Origin: Chloroflexi bacterium HGW-Chloroflexi-2
GTDB lineage: Bacteria > Chloroflexota > Anaerolineae > Anaerolineales > Anaerolineaceae
Direction of reading: 5' to 3'
DNA length: 64,000 nt
Assembly: GCA_002840735.1 (NCBI GenBank)
Contig: PHBY01000008.1
Span: 288,648-352,647, forward strand
This document shows, piece by piece, positions 1-6,404 of this stretch (its first letter is position 1; the number at the start of each line of letters is the position of its first letter). The position numbers and the translations under genes are program-made. Below the pieces are notes generated by a model, which did no database searches, was not told the origin of the DNA, and saw only the letters and a list, made by a program, of their open reading frames with translations.

Positions 1-76
1 ATACTACTAACAGGTGCCGCCGGCTTCATAGGCTCCAACCTCGCCAGACAGCTCTTATCCCCCAACAATCTTTTAT

Positions 77-172
77 CAGCTCAACAGCTTCTGAAGGACT
101 CCGAGATCTCTTCGAGGAGCAACAGCTCAACAGCTAAAAGAACAGCTCAACAGCTTAACAGCTTAACAGCTT
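77..172 (+). repeat. Octamer array with embedded hairpin-like element inside the SDR gene
   Basis: Units of the type AACAGCTT/AACAGCTC surround a short element (GAAGGACTCCGAG...GAGGAGCAAC) that resembles the elements at 5308-5338 and 7675-7766. The tract has no stop in the gene's frame and adds about 32 Gln/Ser/Leu/Thr-rich residues in the loop after the first Rossmann strand, where relatives have a few residues. Confidence 0.85.
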
Positions 173-787
173 TTATTAGATATAACTCCCGCGCCGACAT
201 CGGCCTCCTCTCTTCCCTCCCACGAGAAATGCTTAATAGCATAGAACTCATCTTCGGCGACCTGCGCGACCCCTCCGCCATCCTCCAGGCCGCCACCGGC
301 TGCGACCTCATCTACCACCTCGGCGCCCTCATCTCCATCCCCTACTCCTACCTCCACCCCGTCGAAACCGTCCAAACCAACATCCTCGGCACCCTCAACA
401 TCCTCGAAGCCGCCCGCCAGCTCAACATCCCCCTCGTCCACACCTCCACCAGCGAAGTCTACGGCACCGCCCTGCGCGTCCCCATCGACGAAACCCACCC
501 CCTCCAGGGTCAATCCCCCTACTCCGCCAGCAAAATTGGCGCCGACAAACTCGTCGAATCCTACTACAGATCCTTCGGAGTCCCCACCATCACCGTCCGC
601 CCCTTCAACACCTATGGTCCGGGACAATCCGCCCGTGCCGTCATCCCCACCATCATCACCCAGGCCCTCACCCAGGACCACATCACCCTCGGCTCCCTCG
701 ACACCCGCCGCGACTTCACCTACATCGACGACACCGTCCAAGGCTTCCTCCTAGCCGGCCAGGCCTTATTGGACGCAGTCCACAATC

Positions 788-927
788 CTCAAAACTCAAA
801 ACTCAATCCTCAATCCTCAAAACTCAATCCTCAACCCTCAACCCTCAATACTCAACCCTCAACCCTCAATCCTCAATCCTCAACCCTCAATCCTCAATCC
901 TCAACCCTCAATACTCAATCCTCAAAA
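788..927 (+). repeat. Heptamer array, 20 units of CTCAANN
   Basis: Twenty contiguous 7-bp units (CTCAATC, CTCAACC, CTCAATA, CTCAAAA) run for 140 bp through the 3' part of the SDR gene. It resembles the short tandemly repeated repetitive heptamers known from cyanobacteria. It lies at a predicted surface loop and shifts the downstream reading frame. Confidence 0.9.
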
Positions 928-937
928 CCGAATTCCC

Positions 938-965
938 CATCAGCCATCAGCCATGAGCCATCAGC
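938..965 (+). repeat. Second heptamer array, 4 units of CATCAGC
   Basis: Four 7-bp units (three CATCAGC, one CATGAGC) follow the CTCAANN array after 10 bp. The ATG at 953, which opens the frame of the SDR C-terminus, lies inside the variant unit. A one-unit loss here would also restore the SDR frame. Confidence 0.8.
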
Positions 966-1250
966 TATTAGGTCAAGAATTCAACCTCGGAACCGGCACC
1001 GAAGTAACCATAGGTCAGGTAACCGAAACCATCCTCCGCATCCTCAACAAACCCAACCTCCCCATCCGCCAGGATCCCACCCGCCTCCGCCCCGCCAACT
1101 CCGAAGTCCTCCGCCTCCTCTCCGACAACACCAAAGCCCGCGACCTCCTCGGCTGGACCCCCACCATCGACCTGGAGGAAGGCCTCACCCGCACCATCGC
1201 CTGGATCTCCGACCACCTCGACCGCTACCGTATAGGCACCTACGAACGAT

Positions 1251-1283
1251 AGCTGTTAAGCTGTTAAGCTATTGAGCTATTAA
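1251..1283. repeat. Octamer array fused to the SDR stop codon
   Basis: The TAG stop at 1250-1252 is continuous with CTGTTAAG units. The opposite orientation of the octamer occurs at 1389-1438, so the two arrays can pair across a loop of about 105 bp. The AT-rich loop holds no gene I can see. Confidence 0.75.
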
Positions 1284-1388
1284 GAAAAATTCCATTAGAA
1301 TTAATCAATACAATTTTGAAATCAAATAAAGTAATCTTATTTTTCTGATACCATGATATTTCCAATATTACGACTTGTAATTAAAATT

Positions 1389-1438
1389 GCTTAACAGCTT
1401 AACAGCTTAACAGCTCAACACCTTAACACCTCAACACC
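1389..1438. repeat. Octamer array switching from AACAGCTT to AACACCTT type
   Basis: The array begins with CTTAACAG units and changes to CTTAACAC/CTCAACAC units at about 1417. This shows that the two octamer families of the window are variants of one repeat. It ends just before the strong ribosome site of the next gene. Confidence 0.8.
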
Positions 1439-1457
1439 TATTTCGGAGGAAAAACCC

Positions 1458-2180
1458 ATGCATGCTGTCATACTAGCCGGAGGCAAAGGCACCCGCCTCG
1501 CCCCCTACACCCGCGTCTTCCCCAAACCCATGATGCCCATCGGCGACAAAACCATCCTCGAGATCCTCCTCCACCAGATGAAAGCCGCCGGCATCAACCA
1601 CGTCACCCTCACCGTCGGACACCTCGCCGGGCTCATGCGCGCCTTCTTCCAGGACGGCTCCCAATACGGCCTCGACATCCAATACGCCTACGAAGCCACC
1701 CCCCTCGGCACCGCCGGACCCCTCGCCAACATCACCCACCTCACCGACACCTTCCTGGTAGCCAACGGCGACGTCCTCTCCCTCATTCCCATCCACGAAC
1801 TCATCCAGTTCCACCGTGAAAAAGGCGGCATCTGCACCATCGCCATGCACCAGCGCGACGTCAAAATCGACCTGGGCGTCATCGAAATGGACGGTGATCA
1901 CCAGGTTACCAACTACATCGAAAAACCCACCATCGACTACAAAGTCAGCATGGGACTCTACGTCTTCGAACCGCGTGTCCTCGACTACATTCCCCAGGGC
2001 CAATACCTCGACTTCCCCGACCTCGTCAAAAAACTCCTCACCGCCGGCGAAAAAGTCATCGGCTACCCCTACACCGGCTACTGGCAAGACCTCGGCCACC
2101 CCGACGACTACGAACAAGCCGTCAACGACTTCGATTCATTAAGACATCTATTTTTACCGAACGAAAAGAAACTCCTTTAG
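1458..2180 (+). CDS. Sugar-phosphate nucleotidyltransferase
   Basis: Transfers a nucleotidyl group to a sugar phosphate, making an activated sugar for glycan assembly. The 240-residue protein starts with the NTP_transferase signature LAGGKGTRLAPYT followed by FPKPMMPIGDK, and has VANGDVL (metal-binding Asp) near residue 100 and a closing GYWQDLGHPDDYEQA segment. It lacks a left-handed beta-helix, so it is a short single-domain form like the guanylyl/uridylyltransferases beside SDR-aminotransferase pairs. The ATG follows a strong GGAGGA site. The TAG stop is the first part of an octamer hairpin. Codons are overwhelmingly C-ending. Nucleotide and sugar specificity cannot be read from sequence. 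Confidence 0.9.
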   Translation: MHAVILAGGKGTRLAPYTRVFPKPMMPIGDKTILEILLHQMKAAGINHVTLTVGHLAGLMRAFFQDGSQYGLDIQYAYEATPLGTAGPLANITHLTDTFLVANGDVLSLIPIHELIQFHREKGGICTIAMHQRDVKIDLGVIEMDGDHQVTNYIEKPTIDYKVSMGLYVFEPRVLDYIPQGQYLDFPDLVKKLLTAGEKVIGYPYTGYWQDLGHPDDYEQAVNDFDSLRHLFLPNEKKLL

Positions 2181-2276
2181 CTGTTAAGCTGTTAAGCTGT
2201 TGAGCCTTTTTTAAAAACAGCTTAATAGCTTAACAGCTTAACAGCTAAAAATAACAGCTTAACAGCCAAAAAAAAC
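2179..2276. repeat. Inverted octamer arrays forming a 28-bp hairpin, then further units
   Basis: The arm 2179-2206 pairs with 2218-2246 over about 28 bp with two mismatches, around an 11-nt loop of mostly T and A. The arm starts inside the stop codon of the nucleotidyltransferase. The T-rich loop and position suggest it could act as a terminator or 3' stabiliser. More TTAACAGC units follow to 2276. Confidence 0.85.
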
Positions 2277-2337
2277 AGCTGGCATTATAAAAATCTAATT
2301 TATTAACATCAATCATACATTATCAAAGGAGCCCCCA

Positions 2338-2724
2338 TTGGACCCCAACACCCTCTCCTACAAAAACCTTGTTGTCTGGCAAAAAAGTCTGGATTTCGCC
2401 AATGCCATCATAGATCAGGTCGAAAATCTCGACACAAAACGCCATCATTATCGCCTGGTTGAACAAATGGAGGCAGCTGCTACATCCATTCCCATGAATA
2501 TTGCCGAGGGCAAAGGTCGCTATTCCAACAAAGAGCTTGCCCACTTCATGATCATCGCCCGTGGTTCCCTTTACGAAGTGATGACCTTACTAGAAATCTT
2601 CAAGAAAAGAAATTGGATCACCGAAGAAAGCTTCAATCAACTGGAGAAAGAAGCCATCGAAATCACCAAAATGATCAACTCCTTCAACAAATCACTCTCC
2701 ATTCGCAAAACCCCAGCAAAGTAA
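2338..2724 (+). CDS. Four-helix-bundle protein, S23/IVS type, copy 1
   Basis: Small all-helical protein of the TIGR02436/PF05635 family, first known from 23S rRNA intervening sequences. Family marks are LVVWQKSLDFA near residue 11, SIPMNIAEGKGR near 50, ARGSLYE near 74 and LEKEAIEITKMINS near 102. The start is TTG behind AAAGGAG at about 2326. The gene sits alone between two octamer arrays and differs from copy 2 (4100-4486) at about 13 of 128 positions. Its molecular role is unknown; relatives such as Avd of diversity-generating retroelements bind nucleic acid, but no reverse transcriptase is present here. Confidence 0.9.
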   Translation: MDPNTLSYKNLVVWQKSLDFANAIIDQVENLDTKRHHYRLVEQMEAAATSIPMNIAEGKGRYSNKELAHFMIIARGSLYEVMTLLEIFKKRNWITEESFNQLEKEAIEITKMINSFNKSLSIRKTPAK

Positions 2725-2756
2725 TATACTATTAATAAATCAAAAAGGAGTAAAAA

Positions 2757-2819
2757 AGCTGAAAAGCTAATAAGCTGTTTTTTTTAACAGCTTAACAGCT
2801 TAACAGCTCAACAGCTGTT
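2757..2819. repeat. Inverted octamer arrays abutting the next start codon
   Basis: AGCTAATAAGCTGTT pairs with AACAGCTTAACAGCT across a T-rich loop, and further CTCAACAG units run up to the ATG at 2820. The array leaves no Shine-Dalgarno sequence for the downstream gene. Confidence 0.8.
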
Positions 2820-3959
2820 ATGAACTGGATAATCCCCCTAGCTGATTTAAACTACAACGAACAGGAAGAAAATGCAGTCATTTCAGTGCTGCGCTCGAAG
2901 TGGCTAACAATGGGAGACGTGACGAACCACTTCGAACAATCCTTCTCCCACCTCACCTCCTCCCCCCACTGCCTCACCGTCTCCAACGCCACCGAAGCCC
3001 TCCACCTTGCCTGCGTCGCCCTCGGCATCGGCCCCGGCGATGAAGTCATCGTCCCCTCGCTCACCTTCGTCGCCACCGCCAACGCCGTCCTCTACACCGG
3101 CGCCCGCGTCGTATTCGCAGACATCACCAGCCCCAACGACCTCACCATCTCCCCCGCATCCATCCAGGCAGCCATCACCCCGCGCACCAAAGCCATCATC
3201 GTCATGCACTACGCCGGCTACCCCTGTGACATGCCCGCCATCCTCGAGATTGCCCGCCAGCACAACCTCCCCGTCATCGAAGATGCAGCCCACGCACCGG
3301 GAGCATCCCTGGAAGGCAAAGCCCTCGGCACCTGGGGCGATATCGGCTGCTTCTCCTTCTTCTCCAACAAAAACCTGGCTACGGGAGAAGGCGGCATGCT
3401 CACCACCAACTCCGACAAAATCGCCGCCAGACTCAAACTCCTGCGCTCCCACGGCATGACCACCCTCACCTACGACCGCCACGCCGGCCACGCCTACACC
3501 TACGACGTCGTTGAGCTGGGATACAACTACCGCATCGACGAAATCCGCGCCGCCTTGGGCATCGAACAGCTCAAAAAACTCCCCGCCAACAACCAGCGCC
3601 GCCGCGAAATCGTCGCCCATTACCGCGCCCACCTCCCCGCCGAAATCATCATACCCTTCAGAGGCCACCCCGGCGTCACCGCTGCTCACATAGCGCCCAT
3701 CCTCCTCCCCGAGGGACACAGCCGCACCGCCTTCCAGGACTACATGAAAGCCCACGGCATCCAGACCAGCATCCACTATCCCCCCATCCACACCTTCAGC
3801 TACTACCGCGAACACTTCCCCGGCCCCCACCAACTCCCCCAAACCGAAACCCTCGCCCCCCGCGAAGTCACCCTCCCCCTCTACCCCACCATGACCGCTG
3901 ACCAAATCGACTACCTGATGGAACAAGTCCCCTTAGCCCTGAAAGCATCGAAGAAATAA
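2820..3959 (+). CDS. DegT/DnrJ/EryC1/StrS-family PLP aminotransferase
   Basis: Transaminates a keto-sugar nucleotide to an amino-deoxy sugar, the expected partner of the SDR dehydratase upstream. The 379-residue protein is of normal length. It has LADLN at the N-terminus, SNATEALHLA near 55, VIEDAAHAPG with the PLP-contacting Asp155, and CFSFFSNKNLATGEGG with the Schiff-base Lys184. The C-terminal GYNYRIDEIRAALG and SIHYPPIH motifs are also typical. The ATG follows directly after octamer repeats with no visible ribosome site, so translation may be weak or leader-independent. The stop is six bases before the next inverted array. Substrate not assignable. Confidence 0.92.
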   Translation: MNWIIPLADLNYNEQEENAVISVLRSKWLTMGDVTNHFEQSFSHLTSSPHCLTVSNATEALHLACVALGIGPGDEVIVPSLTFVATANAVLYTGARVVFADITSPNDLTISPASIQAAITPRTKAIIVMHYAGYPCDMPAILEIARQHNLPVIEDAAHAPGASLEGKALGTWGDIGCFSFFSNKNLATGEGGMLTTNSDKIAARLKLLRSHGMTTLTYDRHAGHAYTYDVVELGYNYRIDEIRAALGIEQLKKLPANNQRRREIVAHYRAHLPAEIIIPFRGHPGVTAAHIAPILLPEGHSRTAFQDYMKAHGIQTSIHYPPIHTFSYYREHFPGPHQLPQTETLAPREVTLPLYPTMTADQIDYLMEQVPLALKASKK

Positions 3960-3965
3960 CACGTC

Positions 3966-4069
3966 AGCTGTTAAGCTGTTAAGCTGTTAAGCTTTTTTTA
4001 ACAGCTCAACAGCTTAACAGCTTAACAGCTAAAAATAACAGCTCAACAGCTCAACAGCTTAACAGCTGC
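3966..4069. repeat. Inverted octamer arrays, 28-bp hairpin plus extra units
   Basis: The arm 3966-3993 pairs with 4003-4030 with one mismatch around a T-rich loop. Further CTCAACAG/TTAACAGC units run to 4069. The layout copies the array at 2179-2276 and again precedes a four-helix-bundle gene. Confidence 0.85.
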
Positions 4070-4099
4070 AAAAATCACACCGTAGAAAGGACACCCCCC

Positions 4100-4486
4100 T
4101 TGGCCCCCAACACCCTTTCCTACAAAAACCTTGTTGTCTGGCAAAAAAGCCTGGAATTCGCCAACGCCATCATTGATCAGGTTGAAAATCTCGAAACAAA
4201 GCGGCACCATTATCGTCTCATTGAACAAATGGAAGCAGCCGCAACTTCAGTTCCTATGAACATCGCTGAAGGAAAAGGTCGATCCACCAGCAAGGAATTA
4301 ATTCGCTTCATGATCATCGCCCGAGGTTCCCTTTACGAAGTGATGACCTTACTCGAAATCTTCAAAAAAAGAAACTGGATTACCGAAGAAAGCTTCAATC
4401 AACTGGAGAAAGAAGCTGTTGAAATCACCAAAATGATCAACTCCTTCAACAAATCACTCTCAATACCCAAAACCCCAGCAAATTAA
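4100..4486 (+). CDS. Four-helix-bundle protein, S23/IVS type, copy 2
   Basis: Near-duplicate of the gene at 2338-2724 (about 90 percent identical by my reading), with the same TTG start and the same markers LVVWQKSLEFA, SVPMNIAEGKGR and ARGSLYE. The most divergent stretch is after the GKGR motif (STSKELIRFM here against YSNKELAHFM). Downstream of both copies lies a conserved AAAGGAGTAAA that looks like a ribosome site but leads into no gene. The gene sits between octamer arrays at 3966-4069 and 4545-4606. Function unknown. Confidence 0.9.
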   Translation: MAPNTLSYKNLVVWQKSLEFANAIIDQVENLETKRHHYRLIEQMEAAATSVPMNIAEGKGRSTSKELIRFMIIARGSLYEVMTLLEIFKKRNWITEESFNQLEKEAVEITKMINSFNKSLSIPKTPAN

Positions 4487-4544
4487 AACCCAATTGCTAA
4501 ATTCTCAAAGGAGTAAACAATCTTAGAGCCTTCATTTAAATCTT

Positions 4545-4606
4545 TTAACAGCTTAACAGCTTAATAGCTCAACAGCGAAAATAACAGCTCAACAGCTCAA
4601 CAGCTA
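4545..4606. repeat. Octamer array downstream of four-helix-bundle copy 2
   Basis: Units TTAACAGC, TTAATAGC and TCAACAGC in one orientation, interrupted by short A-rich gaps. It ends just before the promoter of the toxin-antitoxin pair. Confidence 0.8.
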
Positions 4607-4623
4607 AAAAACACCTTCCCCCT

Positions 4624-4652
4624 TTGCAAATTCAAACAATTTCAGTTATACT
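4624..4652 (+). promoter_or_regulatory. Sigma70-type promoter of the AbrB/PIN pair with overlapping palindrome
   Basis: TTGCAA and TATACT are separated by 17 bp, and start about 40 bp before the antitoxin ATG. The -10 box is embedded in CAGTTATACTG, a short palindrome that could be an operator for autoregulation by the AbrB-type product. The promoter reading is good, the operator reading is inference. Confidence 0.6.
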
Positions 4653-4689
4653 GTCATTGCAGAAATTCAGTAAAATTTGGAGTTAACCT

Positions 4690-4956
4690 ATGGACACCAC
4701 CATACAAGTACGCGAACGCGGCGTGATCACCCTCCCCGCCGAGCTACGTGATAAATACAAAATCGAAACCGGTCAAATCTTCCGCCTGGTCGACCTGGAC
4801 GGCATCTTCGTCTTCGTCCCCATGGTACCCCTTGTCCCCGAACTGGCCAATGAAATCGAGCGACTGCGCCTCGAAGCCGGGCTGAGCATGGAAGATCTCC
4901 TGGTAAGCTTACGCGAACAACGTGAGCAACACACGACCGAGAAATATGGAAAATAA
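4690..4956 (+). CDS. AbrB/MazE-family antitoxin-like DNA-binding protein
   Basis: The 88-residue protein opens with a swapped-hairpin SpoVT-AbrB domain: IQVRERGVITLPAELRDKY, then ETGQIFRLVDLDG. The C-terminal half is acidic and helical (LANEIERLRLEAGLSMEDLL), as expected of the part that caps a toxin. A GGAG site lies 8 bases before ATG. It overlaps the PIN gene by 11 bp, the classic antitoxin-first layout. The likely role is toxin neutralisation and repression of its own promoter. Confidence 0.85.
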   Translation: MDTTIQVRERGVITLPAELRDKYKIETGQIFRLVDLDGIFVFVPMVPLVPELANEIERLRLEAGLSMEDLLVSLREQREQHTTEKYGK

Positions 4957-5422
4957 ACCGGAAAAACCTCGCATCTTCATCGACGCCGATGTCCTCTTCG
5001 TCGGGTCAGCCTCCCCCCAGCAATACAGCGCCAGCCTGGTCATCTTGCGTATGGCGGAGATCACCCTCATCAAAGCCATCACCAGCCAGCAGGTTATTAC
5101 CGAAGTCGAGCGCAACCTCGAACAGAAATTCCCAGCCGCTCTGGTCACCTTTCGCATGCTCGTCAACCGCTGTCTGCAGGTCCTCCCCGATCCCACCGAG
5201 CAGGAAGTTGACGCCCTCACTGGTCTCGCTGATCCCAAAGACCTGCCCATCCTCGCCGCAGCCGTCAAGTACAACTGCCAGTACCTCACCACCCTAGAAT
5301 ATCCTACAGGACTCCGCACGCACTTAGCGGAGCAACACTTCCAACCCGGCACCCCAAACCTCACCGTCCTCCCCCCCGGAGACACCGTCCAAAGCATTCG
5401 TTATCTTTTGAGTAGTATTTAA
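4946..5422 (+). CDS. PIN-domain toxin-like ribonuclease carrying a repeat insertion
   Basis: Putative Mg-dependent RNase toxin (VapC-like fold) paired with the AbrB-type antitoxin. From the chosen ATG at 4946 it has 158 residues; a GTG at 4922 would add eight. Acidic PIN positions are visible in IFIDADVLF, ITEVERNL and LADPKDLPI. Between YLTT and HFQPG, where relatives have a short loop, the sequence TGLRTHLAEQ is encoded by a hairpin element shared with non-coding repeats at 7675-7766. The insertion is in frame and may or may not spoil activity. The TAA stop continues into GCTGTTAAGC, an octamer remnant. Confidence 0.82.
   Translation: MENKPEKPRIFIDADVLFVGSASPQQYSASLVILRMAEITLIKAITSQQVITEVERNLEQKFPAALVTFRMLVNRCLQVLPDPTEQEVDALTGLADPKDLPILAAAVKYNCQYLTTLEYPTGLRTHLAEQHFQPGTPNLTVLPPGDTVQSIRYLLSSI
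5308..5338 (+). repeat. Hairpin element inside the PIN gene
   Basis: AGGACTCCGCACG...TAGCGGAGCAACAC matches the elements at 7675-7766 except for a few loop bases. CTCCGC pairs with GCGGAG. It is translated in frame as part of the PIN protein. Confidence 0.85.
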
Positions 5423-5473
5423 GCTGTTAAGCGCTTCAGTTGGTGACTTTTTTACATTAGATTGGATAACATC

Positions 5474-6304
5474 ATGGCAAACAAGAACGCCAAAAAAGAA
5501 TATTTTGTTGATGAAGCTGGAGACGGTAATCTTTTCAATAAGAAAGGAAATATTATCATTGGGCAGGAAGGATGTTCCAGATATTTTTTGCTTGGAGTTT
5601 TGGATGTCAAAGACCCCAACTCTTTATCAACAGATTTTCTAGCGTTACGTGAACAATTACTCAATGATCCATATTTTAGGAATGTTCCATCAATGCAGAA
5701 GGAATCCAGGAAGACTTATTTTTCTTTTCATGCAAAAGATGATCTTCCTGAAGTTCGCCGTGAAGTCTTCTCACTTATTAAAAAACATGATTTGAGTTTT
5801 CTTGCAGTTGTTCGCGATAAAATGAAAGTTTTGCAATATGTAAACCAAAGAAATCAAAATTTTCCAGACTATCACTATCATCCAAATGAATTATATGATT
5901 TTATGGTAAGGGTTTTATTTAAAAATCTACTTCATAAAAATAGTGAATATGAAATAACTTTTTCTAAGCGTGGTAATCAAGACCGAACAAACAGCCTTAA
6001 AGAAGCGCTTGAAAAAGCTCGTAAACGTTATGAAGACCAATGGCAAAAAACAAATCACTCAATAATAAATGTGTTACCTGATATCCCCTTGAACTCAATC
6101 CCATTACAGATTGTTGATTATTTCCTTTGGTCTTTACAAAGATTTTATGAACGCAAAGAGGATCGGTTCTTAGAATTACTTTGGCCACAATTTAAAATGG
6201 TACACGATTTGGATGACACCAGAAAAGCACGATATGGCTGTTTTTATGATAAAAAAAGACCACTCACAAGAGCAGCCTTTGATGATAACTTACCAGGGAT
6301 ATAG
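5474..6304 (+). CDS. DUF3800 family protein
   Basis: The protein (276 residues from ATG 5474; a TTG at 5462 is possible) begins with YFVDEAGD, the N-terminal acidic motif of DUF3800, a family with an RNase H-like fold and presumed nuclease activity. Later segments such as LQIVDYFLWSLQRFYER fit the conserved Asp near the C-terminus of the family. The gene is more AT-rich than its neighbours and has ordinary codon use, unlike the C-ending codons on both sides, so it was probably acquired separately. DUF3800 genes are frequent in mobile or defence settings; no partner gene is visible here. Confidence 0.75.
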   Translation: MANKNAKKEYFVDEAGDGNLFNKKGNIIIGQEGCSRYFLLGVLDVKDPNSLSTDFLALREQLLNDPYFRNVPSMQKESRKTYFSFHAKDDLPEVRREVFSLIKKHDLSFLAVVRDKMKVLQYVNQRNQNFPDYHYHPNELYDFMVRVLFKNLLHKNSEYEITFSKRGNQDRTNSLKEALEKARKRYEDQWQKTNHSIINVLPDIPLNSIPLQIVDYFLWSLQRFYERKEDRFLELLWPQFKMVHDLDDTRKARYGCFYDKKRPLTRAAFDDNLPGI

Positions 6305-6404
6305 GAGCAAACTCACCTTGGTGGATTGCTCACACGGCATGGAGCCGAATTTCATCCGCTGGTAATATTAGTATAGCACAATATTAAGAAATTTCAATTC
6401 ACGC

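Larger units (their letters stand above)
1..1252 (+). pseudogene. NAD-dependent sugar-nucleotide 4,6-dehydratase/epimerase (LegB-like SDR), frameshifted and cut by window start
   Basis: Extended SDR enzyme acting on a nucleotide sugar for surface glycan synthesis. The first codons lie before the window; frame 1 opens with the Rossmann motif TGAAGFIG, then GDLRDP, the catalytic YSASK (Tyr codon 520-522, Lys codon 532-534) and PFNTYGPGQSARAVIPT, a stretch typical of LegB-type 4,6-dehydratases. Frame 1 leaves the real protein inside a heptamer array at 788-927; the true C-terminus (FNLGTGTEVTIG to the TAG at 1250) is in frame 2 from about 953. Losing one 7-bp unit would rejoin the frames. A second repeat, in frame, lies at 77-172 between the first beta strand and RYNSRAD. 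Possibly phase-variable rather than dead. Family call firm, exact substrate not. Confidence 0.8.

Noticed and set aside
163-2117. Long - strand frames rich in Gly, Val, Asp and Glu
   Set aside because: They are antisense shadows of C-ending codons in the + strand genes and lack any domain pattern or ribosome site. The same holds for 2904-3926.
2736-4516. AAAGGAGTAAA after four-helix-bundle copies 1 and 2 as ribosome sites of small genes
   Set aside because: No start codon with an open frame follows either; they are simply conserved flanks.
5474-6304. DUF3800 gene as part of a defence system with the AbrB/PIN pair
   Set aside because: It has a different composition, lies apart from the pair by a repeat remnant, and no other defence gene is near.
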